This document shows, piece by piece, positions 34,686-43,565 of a stretch of 64,000 bases of DNA. The notes under the pieces are model-generated. The model ran no database searches, was not told where the DNA came from, and saw only the letters and a program-made list of their open reading frames with translations. This DNA is from Rhodococcus sp. HM1 (GTDB lineage: Bacteria > Actinomycetota > Actinomycetes > Mycobacteriales > Mycobacteriaceae): NCBI RefSeq assembly GCF_023218075.1, contig NZ_JALPTB010000014.1, forward strand, positions 45,509-109,508, given 5' to 3'. A program made the position numbers and the translations under genes. Position 1 is the stretch's first letter. The number at the start of each line of letters is the position of its first letter.

Positions 34686-34713
34686 TGGACTGGCCAATGT
34701 AAAGGACAGTCCA
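34686..34713. promoter_or_regulatory. Tandem GntR-type sites TGGACTGGCCA and AGGACAGTCCA
   Basis: Two copies of the recurring palindrome are spaced by six bases in the 456-base gap (34597-35052) between the MFS gene and the LuxR-type genes. The rest of the gap holds the promoter at 34990-35038 and no supported gene. Confidence 0.5.
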
Positions 34714-34989
34714 AAATGCTCTGTCCGATTGGGATAGGGCTTCGTGTGGCGTGAGCGAGGTGGCGAGGTCCGGCTGTCGGCGCGGAAAGGACCTCCGGCC
34801 CGGGGTCGCCGACCGGCGCGGCATCGGACTCCGGCGACGGTTCACATCATCTCTGTGAGGCATATCTGCTTGCTGCCCGGACGGTAGAGAACACCGTGCG
34901 GGCACGGCCAGAGCATCCGGTCTCCGGGCTGTCGATTCCTCCACTCGTGGGACACTGCCGCGGCGCCCACCCTTGTATCGGTCATACCA

Positions 34990-35038
34990 TTGGACGGTGC
35001 GCTCCGAGCTGGCTATACTTCCGAGTGACTTCAGTCAC
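34990..35038 (+). promoter_or_regulatory. Promoter of the GAF-LuxR pair with a GTGACT-TC-AGTCAC operator
   Basis: TTGGAC (34990) and TATACT (35014-35019) are spaced by 18 bases. The perfect palindrome GTGACTTCAGTCAC (35025-35038) covers the start-site region and abuts the ribosome site AAGGAG. Repressor binding there, perhaps autoregulation, is inferred. Confidence 0.5.
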
Positions 35039-35052
35039 AAGGAGTGGGCGGC

Positions 35053-36213
35053 ATGGACGAGAAAGGTCGAGGGTGCAGGGTGACGGTGAGCCGGACGACT
35101 TCGACGCATCTCCTCCAGCGAGCCACCGAATGCCTCGGCACGGCAGGCAAACTGCTGGGCGACCAACCCTGCGACCCGCGCCCTTCTGCCCTGGCGGTGT
35201 CGTTGGCCACGGCGCGGCGCAGGCTCGCCGATGCGCTGACCGAGGGACGGATAGCCGGAGCGGACATCGAGGACGCATGTCGAATCCTCGTCGACATCGA
35301 ACACCTGGAAGAGCAGTTCGCCAAGGAAGAGGCCGTCCGTCGGGTTGCCGAGCTGGGCGCGGTCCACGACGTCGCCGTCCAACTCCGGGAGCTTCCGCCG
35401 CGCGAGATCATCGAGTCGGCACCGAGCATCGTCTGCACCAAGTTGGCGTTCACGCGCTCGTTGATCTCCGCCGTGTCGGGCTCCCGCTGGCAGCCGCGTC
35501 GCCTCTATCTACGGCCTGAACTCGACGGCTCCCCACTCGACTTCTCCGATTACATCGCCTCCACCGAACTGTCGCTGGCGGAGGCGCCCCTGGAAACCGA
35601 GCTGGTACGCCGCCGGGTTCCGGCGCTGGTTGCCGCCCCAGCCGACGATCGGCGCACCCACAGGGAGTTGGTCAGTGCATCCCGGACGTCGGCATACGTC
35701 GCTGCACCGGTGATGTCCGGGGGAAAAGTCATCGGGCTGCTCCATGCCGATCGTCCCGGGTCGAGCGATGCGCTCGACCCGAGTGATCGAGATCGATTGG
35801 ACACCTTCGCAACCGTTCTGGCGATCATCTACGAGCAGGCCGTTCTGAAGCAACGGCTCCAACTGCAACGTGCACGGATCGAGAAGTCGTTCGACGAAAC
35901 TCAGGACATGCTCGATCGGATCTCGAAGGCCGACGCGATTCTCTCCCGTCGTGCCGAGGTAACGGCGGACGGCGCCGTTGGCAAGCCCGACGACCGCCAG
36001 ATGGTCGAACCGAACTCGGTGCTGACCTTTCGGGAACGCGAGATCCTCTCGTATCTCGCGACGGGAGCTACGAACAGCCAGATCGCCCAAGCGCTGGTCA
36101 TTTCCGAGGGAACCGTGAAGTCGCACGTGAAGGCAGTACTCAAGAAATTGCACGTACCGACGCGCGCTGCCGCGGCTGCCCTCTACTCGAGCCAGGCTCG
36201 ACGACAGCGATGA
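35053..36213 (+). CDS. GAF-domain LuxR-type transcriptional regulator
   Basis: A 386-residue regulator. AGGAG at 35040-35044 favours the ATG at 35053 over the GTG at 35044. An N-terminal helical region is followed by a GAF-like sensor (SRTSAYVAAPVMSGGKVIGLLHADR) at about 215-245. The C-terminal LuxR HTH reads LTFREREILSYLATGATNSQ and SEGTVKSHVKAVLKKL. It overlaps the next regulator gene by four bases (ATGA), so two related regulators are made together and may heterodimerise. Candidate targets are the flanking MFS and ligase operons. The gene fragment at 1-392 is a third family member. Confidence 0.87.
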   Translation: MDEKGRGCRVTVSRTTSTHLLQRATECLGTAGKLLGDQPCDPRPSALAVSLATARRRLADALTEGRIAGADIEDACRILVDIEHLEEQFAKEEAVRRVAELGAVHDVAVQLRELPPREIIESAPSIVCTKLAFTRSLISAVSGSRWQPRRLYLRPELDGSPLDFSDYIASTELSLAEAPLETELVRRRVPALVAAPADDRRTHRELVSASRTSAYVAAPVMSGGKVIGLLHADRPGSSDALDPSDRDRLDTFATVLAIIYEQAVLKQRLQLQRARIEKSFDETQDMLDRISKADAILSRRAEVTADGAVGKPDDRQMVEPNSVLTFREREILSYLATGATNSQIAQALVISEGTVKSHVKAVLKKLHVPTRAAAAALYSSQARRQR

Positions 36214-37343
36214 GACAGAAATCGCAGGGGCAGAGAACCTCCCGGGCGGTGGCCGAACGCGGATTGCCACAGGCTGTGATCGACCTCCTCGACCGGCTGG
36301 GGAACGACTACGGTATCGATCTGCGGCCCTACAAGGCTCGGCCGGATTTTCCCGGCACCTGCGTAGCGTTGCTCGATGCAGCCACCGAATCTGCGTTCGC
36401 TGCGCTCACAGCACTCGGCCCCGAGCGGCGGCGGTCACTCGGTCGTCTCATTGCTGATCTCCAGGAATTGCGGCGGCGAATCCGCACGCAGTATTCCGAA
36501 CCGGCGCATGAATTCTCGCCCGACGAGTTTGCCGGAGCGATGCGTCGTCTTCGCGGAGCCGAGTCGGTCGCCGGTCTCCGCAAGCTCATCTGCCGGGAGC
36601 TGGCACACATTGCCCACCTCGACCGAATACTGTTGTCCGAAGTGCACAACGGAACGTGGACGGTGCTGGACCTGTACAGCGAGGAAAGGGCAGAGCAGAC
36701 AGTTTTCTCGCCGCACGCCCTGCCCCTCACTTCCGGCTCCGCCGAGGACCGGGCATGCGAGACAGGGGCAGCGGTGCTCGTCGGATCGGACACCGACATC
36801 GGGCCGACCGACGAGGCTGTGCAGATGCTCGCATCGAGCGCGTATGTGGTGGCTCCGATCACCGTGTCGGCCGGGGTGATCGGGCTCGTGCACGGAAGTC
36901 GTGTCGCCGGTGAGCCATTGGACGCAGTGGACAGAGAGGTGATCGACGCATTCGCGCGGACTTCCGGAACGCTGTTCGAACGGGTGATGCTCGCTGATCG
37001 TCTCAGCGAACAGAAGGCTCTGATAATCCAACGATTGCAGCAGGAGGCGAGGGAAGTCGAGCGTCTCGGGTATGCCGATGTGCATTTCGTCGACGAGAAC
37101 TCCACCCGGTGGGCCGCCCTGCCGACCGGAAACACCCACGAGGTCCCGGATGCGCCGGCGATCGACTGCCTGACTGCTCGTGAACGCGAGGTCTTCGCAT
37201 TGGTTGTTCGGGGTGCGTCCAACGCCGAAATCGCCGAGGAACTGGTGATCAGCATCTTCACGGTGAAGACACACGTCAAGAAGATTCTTCGAAAACTGGG
37301 CGCGGCGAATCGGTCCGAAGCCATCTACCGGTACCCGCGGTAG
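36210..37343 (+). CDS. GAF-domain LuxR-type transcriptional regulator
   Basis: A 377-residue paralogue of the preceding gene, translationally coupled through ATGA. The sensor half has RKLICRELAHIAHLDRILLS and SSAYVVAPITVSAGVIGLVHG, matching the GAF core of its neighbour. The HTH is LTAREREVFALVVRGASNAE and FTVKTHVKKILRKLGA. It ends 52 bases from the convergent ligase gene. The effector is unknown; a CoA ester or the free acid of the pathway would be the usual guess. Confidence 0.87.
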   Translation: MRQKSQGQRTSRAVAERGLPQAVIDLLDRLGNDYGIDLRPYKARPDFPGTCVALLDAATESAFAALTALGPERRRSLGRLIADLQELRRRIRTQYSEPAHEFSPDEFAGAMRRLRGAESVAGLRKLICRELAHIAHLDRILLSEVHNGTWTVLDLYSEERAEQTVFSPHALPLTSGSAEDRACETGAAVLVGSDTDIGPTDEAVQMLASSAYVVAPITVSAGVIGLVHGSRVAGEPLDAVDREVIDAFARTSGTLFERVMLADRLSEQKALIIQRLQQEAREVERLGYADVHFVDENSTRWAALPTGNTHEVPDAPAIDCLTAREREVFALVVRGASNAEIAEELVISIFTVKTHVKKILRKLGAANRSEAIYRYPR

Positions 37344-37394
37344 GCAGCCGACCGGTCTCTGTCGGCATGTGCCTCCGCGGGCGGCGGCAGCCGA

Positions 37395-39062
37395 TCAGGC
37401 GTCGGCAGCCAATTCGGCTGCCTGCTTGCGGAGGAGGAATTTCTGGATCTTTCCGGTCGCGGTGGTGGGGAGTTGATCCACGACCACCAGCTTCTCCGGG
37501 ATCTTCTGCATCATGGCCTTACGTTCGTTTCGGAGGAAGTCGGCCACCTCCTCCAGGGTCGGTGCATCGCCGTCGACGACAACGAAGGCGCACACCTTCT
37601 CGCCGAGTCGGGCGTCCGGCATCGCCACCGCCGCTGCTGCGACGATCCGCGGATGTGCCAAGAGGTGCTCCTCCACCTCCCGCGCGGAAATGTTCATGCC
37701 TCCCCGGATGATGAGGTCCTTGATGCGCCCCGTGACCCGCAGAAAGCCCTCCGCGTCGACGCGGCCGAGATCACCGGACGCGAGGAACCCTCGGTGGTCG
37801 ATCGACGCGGCGGTGCGCTCGGGATCGCGCCAGTATCCGAGGAAGATACCCGGTCCACCGTAGAAGATCTGGCCTTCCTCGCCGGCCGGCAGCACGGTAC
37901 CCGCGTCGTCGCGGATTTCGAGATCGACACCCTCGAAGGCCCGCCCGTCGGAGGAGAGCACTTTCTCGACGGGGTCGTCGACACGCACGGCGGTCACCAA
38001 CAGTCCCTCGCTACTGCCGTATACCGGAAGGAGGGTGCAGTCAGGGAGCGCTGTCTTCCAATCCCGCAGTAGGGTTTCCGGGATCGGGGCGCCTGCGCTC
38101 ACCCAGAGTCGCATCGAGCTCAGGTCGTGAGCCGCGCCTGCTTCGATCGCCCCGAGTGCCATCTGGAGGAACGGTGTCGCGGCCATGCTGACCGTTGTCC
38201 TGTACTCGGCGATGCGTCGAAGTCCCTCGTGGGGTTCCCACACGTCGAGTAGGTGAATTCCGCTCCCGAGGATCAACGGTGTCGCCACGCCCACGGCGAG
38301 TCCGGTTGCATGCGTGACCGGGGAGGGCATGAAGACGATATCGTCGGGGCCCAGGCCCATCACCTCGCGACCGAGACCGTAGACGGTGAAGGACAGGGTG
38401 TTGAACGTGTGCTGGCAGCCCTTCGGGCGTGATTCCGTGCCCGAGGTGTAGATGATCGCGTGAGCGGCATCCGCCGGCGGCGGCGATCCGAGTTCGTCGG
38501 GGCCAGGCACATGGTTTCCGGCGATCAGTGATTCGAATGCGAGCTCATCGGCACGTGCAGATCCACGTACGACGACGACGTGCTCGAGCCCGGGCAGCTC
38601 GCCACGGATCTCCGCCAGCATGTCGGCATAGCGGAACTTGCGAAACTCTTCCGTGACGAAGGAGACCTTGGCTCCGGAGTGCTGGAGGACGTAGCGCACC
38701 TCGTCGTGCCGGTAGACCGGCATCGTGGGCACCACAACAGCGCCGATCCGGGCTGCGGCCACATAGATGACGACGAATTCGTTCCAGTTCGGCAGCTGCA
38801 CCTGAACCCGGTCGCCGGGGGCGACGCCGAGTTTCCTCAGTGACGCCGCCAGCCGATATGCCTGTGCGCGAAGTTCGCCGCGGGTGAGCGTGCTGTAGCC
38901 GTCGGTGACGGCGACGAAATCCGGGTCTGTCTCCGTCCATCGGTCGACGTGTTCGGTCAGGCTCTCGTCACGCCAGTAACCGTTCGATCGGAACGCGTGC
39001 AGCGTGTTCGCGCTGTAGCGGTCCTCGGGAAGGATTGCCCGTGTGTGCTCCACGACGTCCAT
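37395..39062 (-). CDS. AMP-forming acyl-CoA ligase (alicyclic/aryl acid type)
   Basis: A 555-residue ligase paralogous to the one at 1624-3318: VQVQLPNWNEFVVIYV, VPTMPVYRHDEVRYV and GRIKDLIIRGGMNISAREVEEHLL match closely. The P-loop is IYTSGTESRPKGCQHTF, with Glu where most have Thr-Thr. The C-terminal lysine motif is TATGKIQKFLL. The ATG at 39062 follows AAGGATCC. It is the third gene of a minus-strand set (dehydrogenase, SDR, ligase), though 184 bases separate it from the SDR gene, so it may have its own promoter. Confidence 0.88.
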   Translation of the reverse strand: MDVVEHTRAILPEDRYSANTLHAFRSNGYWRDESLTEHVDRWTETDPDFVAVTDGYSTLTRGELRAQAYRLAASLRKLGVAPGDRVQVQLPNWNEFVVIYVAAARIGAVVVPTMPVYRHDEVRYVLQHSGAKVSFVTEEFRKFRYADMLAEIRGELPGLEHVVVVRGSARADELAFESLIAGNHVPGPDELGSPPPADAAHAIIYTSGTESRPKGCQHTFNTLSFTVYGLGREVMGLGPDDIVFMPSPVTHATGLAVGVATPLILGSGIHLLDVWEPHEGLRRIAEYRTTVSMAATPFLQMALGAIEAGAAHDLSSMRLWVSAGAPIPETLLRDWKTALPDCTLLPVYGSSEGLLVTAVRVDDPVEKVLSSDGRAFEGVDLEIRDDAGTVLPAGEEGQIFYGGPGIFLGYWRDPERTAASIDHRGFLASGDLGRVDAEGFLRVTGRIKDLIIRGGMNISAREVEEHLLAHPRIVAAAAVAMPDARLGEKVCAFVVVDGDAPTLEEVADFLRNERKAMMQKIPEKLVVVDQLPTTATGKIQKFLLRKQAAELAADA

Positions 39063-39246
39063 GTGCGGATCCTTGCTTTAGGGTGCCCTGTTCGTGGGCG
39101 GAAGTGGACGGAAGTTGTTGGTCGAACCATGTTCTCGAGCGGAATGGGGGAAATGAACTGTTCGGAAGCGATCTCAGCCTCGAGGGTGAAGGAATTGCCT
39201 CGATGGGATGAGGCGTCTGGATGGGTGTGTCCCCCGGGGGTAGTTC

Positions 39247-40044
39247 TCAGGCTGCGGAAATTCCTCCGTTGACGCTGATCGCCTGTCCGGTGAGCCGTCG
39301 TGCGGCGGGGGAGGCGAGGAAGACTGCGAGTGCGGCCAGGTCTTCGGATTCGGGGACGCCGAGGTGGGCTTGCTGGGCGGCCTTGGCAAACAGTTTGGCG
39401 CTGAATCCGTCGGATGTGATTCGCTCGGTCGAACCGGTGCCGGCGACGAGCGACGGGGTCAGAACATTGACTCGGATCCCGTTGCGCTTGGCTTCGATGG
39501 CCAGGGTCCGGCTGAACATGACGATCGCCGCCTTGGCCGCTCCGATGACCGCTTCGCCGGGGGTGGCGGTCTTCGCGGCATCCGAGGCGACGTTGATGAT
39601 CACCCCGGTCTTCCGTGCTGTCATGTGCGGGACGATCTCGCTCGCGAGGTACATGCACGGCAGTGCGAGTTGGTTGAAGATGCGTGCGATGTCGTCGGTG
39701 GGGATGTTCGCGAAGAGTTCCGGCCGGGTGTCTGCGGCCGTCGTCGAGACCAGGATGTCGACACCGTCGAGGATCCGTTCGGCTTCGGCCGCGATGTGTG
39801 TGGCGCCCTCGACGGTGGTCGCGTCGGCGGACAGGAATGTGACCTCGCACGACGAGTTGGCAGACGAAATGCGCTCTCGGGCAGCAGATCCGCGTTCCGA
39901 TCCGCGGCCGACGATCATGATGCGCGGTACGCCGGCCTGAGCGAGGCCTACCGCGGTCGCCAGGCCGATTCCGGCCGTTCCTCCCACCACCAGTGCGCTG
40001 CTGTCCTTCAGTTCCTTCGGTGCTGCAGTGCCATGTGTGTTCAT
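39247..40044 (-). CDS. SDR-fold protein lacking the catalytic Tyr
   Basis: A 265-residue paralogue of the SDR at 28133. The cofactor loop VGGTAGIGLAT is present. The NNAG position reads VSTTA. Alignment to the BadH-like SDR puts Ile167 at the Tyr position, while Lys171 is kept, unlike the 28133 copy. Both proteins share ASDAAK-TPGE-VIGAA and end in SVNGGISA or SPNGGISA. The start ATG at 40044 is 25 bases after the dehydrogenase stop, with a weak ribosome site. Function is unknown beyond an SDR fold tied to acyl-CoA metabolism. Confidence 0.8.
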   Translation of the reverse strand: MNTHGTAAPKELKDSSALVVGGTAGIGLATAVGLAQAGVPRIMIVGRGSERGSAARERISSANSSCEVTFLSADATTVEGATHIAAEAERILDGVDILVSTTAADTRPELFANIPTDDIARIFNQLALPCMYLASEIVPHMTARKTGVIINVASDAAKTATPGEAVIGAAKAAIVMFSRTLAIEAKRNGIRVNVLTPSLVAGTGSTERITSDGFSAKLFAKAAQQAHLGVPESEDLAALAVFLASPAARRLTGQAISVNGGISAA

Positions 40045-40069
40045 TCGTGTATTCCGTTCGAGGGTCGGG

Positions 40070-41224
40070 TCAGAGGGATACCGTGCCGCGGGCGAAGATG
40101 TCCTTGGCGATGATGCGCTTCTGGATCTCGGCGGTGCCATCGGCGACGAGATAGGCGGTGACGTCGCGGTATCTCTGCTGCAGAGGTGATTCGGTCGAGT
40201 AGCCGAGATTTCCGTGTACCCGCATCGCGAACTCGATCGCGTTCTTGGCCACGACAGGTGGCCACCACTTGCTCATCGACGCGAGGGCGGTGTGTGGTTG
40301 AGCGGTTTCCCTGAGCCACAGCGCCCGATAGCAGATCCAGCGGGCACCCTCGAGATAAGTGGCGTGCTCGGCGAATTGGAATGCGAGGCCTTGGTGCTCG
40401 GACAGTGGTTGTCCGAAGGTTTCCCGCTGCTGGGCGTATTCGGCGGCCTCCTCGAGGCTCTGCTTCGCGGCTCCGAGGCACATCAGCCCCAGGGCGGCAC
40501 GGCTGAAGTCGAAGTGTTCCATCACCGAGTGGAAGCCTTTGCCGAGTTCCCCGACGAGATGTGATTCGGGAACGAAGACATCGGAGAGGTGGATGCTTCC
40601 CCAGCCCAGCGGGAGGCAACCCATGCCGGGCATGTGGCTGACGGTGACTCCGTCCGCGTCGAGCGGGACGACGAAGCAGCTGACGCCTCGTGCCCGCTCC
40701 GATCCGGGTTCGCGGGCGTAGACGAGTGCGGCGGTGGCGTTCATCGCCCATGAGATCGCGGTCTTCTCCCCGTTCAGGCGCCATCCACCCTCCACGGCGG
40801 TGGCGGTGGTGCGAAGGGCGCTCGCGTCGGATCCCGAGCCCGGCTCGGTCAAGGCGATGGCGATGGTTTGTTCACCGCGAATCAGCGGCGGAAGGTAGTG
40901 GTCCTGGACCTCGTCCCGGCACAGCGCCAGTTGGGAGGCGACCAGACCGATCTGTACGGGAGCCGACGCCATGTTCACGTCGCCGTACGCGAGAGTCTCG
41001 GTGGCGATTCCGAGCAGAATGGGATCTTCGGTGCCGGTTCCGCCGTATTGCTCGGGTAGTCCGATGCCCAGCAGGCCGATGTCGCCGAGTTTCTGCAGGA
41101 TGTCGAAGGGGAACTCCGTCGACGCTGCGCGGTCGCGGTAGCCGGGCAGGAGAACGCGGTCGCTGAACGCTGTCAACGTTTTTCGGAACTCTTCGTGCTC
41201 GTCGGTGAATGCGAAGGAAACCAT
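40070..41224 (-). CDS. Acyl-CoA dehydrogenase
   Basis: A 384-residue dehydrogenase. The ATG at 41224 has AGGAG nine bases upstream; the longer frame has no start support. Motifs: IALTEPGSGSDASALRT, NGEKTAISWAMN, the flavin Arg region AQQRETFGQPLSEHQGLAF, VHGNLGYSTESPLQQRYRD and the terminal loop ADGTAEIQKRIIAKD. First gene of the set leading to the SDR and ligase. It resembles the 30879 enzyme, so the window holds two ligase/dehydrogenase/odd-SDR modules. Confidence 0.88.
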   Translation of the reverse strand: MVSFAFTDEHEEFRKTLTAFSDRVLLPGYRDRAASTEFPFDILQKLGDIGLLGIGLPEQYGGTGTEDPILLGIATETLAYGDVNMASAPVQIGLVASQLALCRDEVQDHYLPPLIRGEQTIAIALTEPGSGSDASALRTTATAVEGGWRLNGEKTAISWAMNATAALVYAREPGSERARGVSCFVVPLDADGVTVSHMPGMGCLPLGWGSIHLSDVFVPESHLVGELGKGFHSVMEHFDFSRAALGLMCLGAAKQSLEEAAEYAQQRETFGQPLSEHQGLAFQFAEHATYLEGARWICYRALWLRETAQPHTALASMSKWWPPVVAKNAIEFAMRVHGNLGYSTESPLQQRYRDVTAYLVADGTAEIQKRIIAKDIFARGTVSL

Positions 41225-41428
41225 GGGAGTGTGCTCCTGTGCGGGGACTCGACTGGGGTGATCGCGGCGAGGGAAGCGCTGACGCGCAATGGAACCCGGG
41301 GTCGACCCGTGCCCCGCCGGAAAGAATTCTAGATTTGAATAGTAGGTCGACAAAGCATTTCTGGCAAGAGGTGTGGGATGCGCGGGAGTGCGGTATTCGA
41401 CTGCTGCGACCGCGAAAAGCTCAGCCGG

Positions 41429-41956
41429 TCAGTGGCCGGTCTCGATGTCGCCGACGGCGCGGCGGACGAGTTGCAGATGTGCGATCAAGGTTTCGAGAGT
41501 CTGTGTGTCGACCGACGCGAGACCGAACCGGGCTCCGGCGAGACGATTGTTCGCTTCCTCGACCACGTCCAGGCCCGCTGGGGTGAGAGTGGCGAGGACG
41601 GTCCGGCGATCCGTCGGATGGGCATGGCGTTCGACGAAGCCGGCCTTCACGAGTTGGTCGACCGCCATCGACACCGTGGTGGGATGGACCATCAGGTACT
41701 TGCTCAGTTTTCCGAGTGTGCGGGTTCGCTCCTCGGACAGCTGCAGTGACGTCAGGATGAGATAGGCATTGCGCGACAATCGAAGTGAGCGTAGCTCCCC
41801 GTCCATGGCGCGGACGATCCACTGATGCGTGCGAAGCAGGGCCATGGTGGTGGCGAATTCCAGTTCGGCCGAATCCCGTCGTTCCGTCCACTCGGCGCGC
41901 ATCCAGTCGATCACGTCGCGACTGTCGTCGGCGGGCGTCGAGTGCTCACTCGCCAC
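41429..41956 (-). CDS. MarR-family transcriptional regulator
   Basis: A 175-residue MarR protein. The winged helix spans about residues 60-130: LSRNAYLILTSLQLSEE, GKLSKYLMVHPTTVSMAVDQ, VKAGFVERHAHPTDRRTVLA. Flanking helices would form the dimer interface. It lies 204 bases upstream of the dehydrogenase at 41224, same strand; that gap is AT-rich around 41325-41370 but shows no clear palindrome. MarR proteins such as BadR or HcaR respond to aromatic or alicyclic acids or their CoA esters, so control of the 41224-37395 genes is a reasonable inference. Confidence 0.88.
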   Translation of the reverse strand: MASEHSTPADDSRDVIDWMRAEWTERRDSAELEFATTMALLRTHQWIVRAMDGELRSLRLSRNAYLILTSLQLSEERTRTLGKLSKYLMVHPTTVSMAVDQLVKAGFVERHAHPTDRRTVLATLTPAGLDVVEEANNRLAGARFGLASVDTQTLETLIAHLQLVRRAVGDIETGH

Positions 41957-42061
41957 TGTGCATCCTCTCGTCGCCGCCGAACCGCGTCTCTCGCATCGAT
42001 AGCCGACGTGCCGGATCGATGATAGCCGGACGCGTGTCGGCTGCCGGTGGCCGAACGGCTC

Positions 42062-43042
42062 TCAGCTGTGTGAGAGCACGATCTTCCCGAACCCGCTTCC
42101 CTGTTCGAGGTACTTGTGTGCGGCGGCCGCTTCGGCGAGAGGAAACACAGCACTGATCGGTAGGGGGGGAACGGTTTCGGTGTCCAGCAGCCGTAGAAGA
42201 CCCTCGAAGTCGTGGGGGCTGCCCATCGTGGTCCCGATCAGTTCGTACTGTCCGAAGTAGAACGGGCGGATATCGAGGGTGGTGCGTTCGCTGCGTGACG
42301 CGCCCAGCACGACCAGTCGACCGCCCGGCCGCAATGCCGTGACGGACTGTTCCCATGTCCCGACGGAATCCAGGACGAGATCGAAGCCCTGGCCGTGGGG
42401 TGAGAGTCGGCGAGCGGCGTCCGGCCAATGAGGATCGGTGTACAACACGCCGTTCGCCGCGCCGAGCTCTCGAGCCTGCTCGATCTTGGACGTCGACGAC
42501 GAGGTTACTGTGACACGCGCGCCGACGGCGGCCGCAAGCATCACGGCCATGGTCGCGACGCCGCCGCCTGCGCCGAGGACCAGGAGGTTTTCGCCGGCGC
42601 GGAGGCGGCCGCGTGTGAACAGGGCGCGGTAGGTGGTGAGGCCGACGAGGGGAAGTGCCGCGGCCTGCTCCCAGGTGAGGCCGCGGGGCTTGGGTGCGAC
42701 GCAGTCCTTCGGGACTCGGACCAGTTCGGCGTAGGTACCACGCTGGTGATCGCCGAGGATCTCCCACTGCGCGCCCGGGGCGGCTTCGCGATCACCCCAC
42801 CACAGCGACGGGAGCACGAGAACTTCCTCGCCGGTGTCGGTGCGGATTCCTGCGCCGTCCGCGCCGAGAATGTGGGGCAGTGGTGACGAATACTTGCCCT
42901 GTCGTACCAGGACGTCGTGCCAATTGAGTGCCGCTGCCTTCAATTCGACGGTGACCCAACCGGGTTCGGTTGTCGGATCGGGGACCGATTGCCACCTCAA
43001 GACATCGGGTCCTCCGAACTCCTGCATCACGATGGCGTCCAC
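42062..43042 (-). CDS. Zinc-independent MDR-family oxidoreductase (quinone/enoyl reductase-like)
   Basis: A 326-residue medium-chain dehydrogenase/reductase. A GTG at 43042 is chosen because AGGA lies five bases before it; the frame is open for 91 more codons without a start signal. ALNWHDVLVRQGKY and PHILGADGAG belong to the catalytic domain, and VLGAGGGVATMAVMLA is the NADPH loop. The structural-zinc Cys cluster is absent, so a quinone or enoyl reductase activity is more likely than alcohol oxidation. A GGTCGTACC site precedes it. It stands between the MarR and WhiB genes, all on the minus strand. Confidence 0.85.
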   Translation of the reverse strand: MDAIVMQEFGGPDVLRWQSVPDPTTEPGWVTVELKAAALNWHDVLVRQGKYSSPLPHILGADGAGIRTDTGEEVLVLPSLWWGDREAAPGAQWEILGDHQRGTYAELVRVPKDCVAPKPRGLTWEQAAALPLVGLTTYRALFTRGRLRAGENLLVLGAGGGVATMAVMLAAAVGARVTVTSSSTSKIEQARELGAANGVLYTDPHWPDAARRLSPHGQGFDLVLDSVGTWEQSVTALRPGGRLVVLGASRSERTTLDIRPFYFGQYELIGTTMGSPHDFEGLLRLLDTETVPPLPISAVFPLAEAAAAHKYLEQGSGFGKIVLSHS

Positions 43043-43053
43043 AATGATCCTTT

Positions 43054-43064
43054 CGGTCGTACCA
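43054..43064. promoter_or_regulatory. Candidate operator CGGTCGTACCA
   Basis: GGT-CGT-ACC is a perfect inverted repeat 12 bases before the oxidoreductase start. It is similar to the GGT-N3-ACC sites at 607 and 1563. Confidence 0.35.
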
Positions 43065-43191
43065 TTCGCACGATACTGCACATCCCGCGGTGCGGTGACG
43101 ATCGGGTCCGCTACCGTCACCGGTGCCGATTCGAGGGCGAACCGGTGGATTCCACCGGGATCGGCTCGATCCGGCCGGCCCTGTCCGAGGG

Positions 43192-43488
43192 CTATAGGAC
43201 TCTCCACAGCGGTCGCCGGTGTCGTGTGCGCTCGTTCTCGGTCAGGCCGCCCCAGATGCCGTGCTGCTCGAAGTGCGCCAGTGCATGCTTGCGGCATCGG
43301 AGAAGCACGGGGCATTCCTCACAGACGCGCTTCGCCTCGGTTTCACGCAGCGCGCGTTCGTGACCGGCTTCGTTCTCGGGTCCGAAGAACAGCGAGGGGT
43401 CCGCATCGCGGCAGCGGCTGTGTCTCTGCCAGTCGGTGTCGGCGGCCGACAACGCGATGGTGTGTTGTCTTGTTGCAGGAAGCGTCAT
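43192..43488 (-). CDS. WhiB-family Fe-S transcriptional regulator
   Basis: A 98-residue Wbl protein with the four invariant Cys (26, 56, 59 and 65) in SRCRDADPSLFF and CEECPVLLRC, plus the GIWGGLT turn and a basic C-terminus (RTRHRRPLWRVL). Wbl proteins carry an O2/NO-sensitive [4Fe-4S] cluster, bind the principal sigma factor and occur only in actinobacteria and their phages. This anchors the taxonomy of the window. It lies between a thioesterase and an oxidoreductase; a redox-linked control of this cluster is possible but not shown. Confidence 0.93.
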   Translation of the reverse strand: MTLPATRQHTIALSAADTDWQRHSRCRDADPSLFFGPENEAGHERALRETEAKRVCEECPVLLRCRKHALAHFEQHGIWGGLTENERTRHRRPLWRVL

Positions 43489-43565
43489 GATCTTCGCCTG
43501 GATGTGGGGTATGTGCGAACGGCCGACGGAAGCGATCGACCACGATCTTGTGTCGGAACCCAGGG

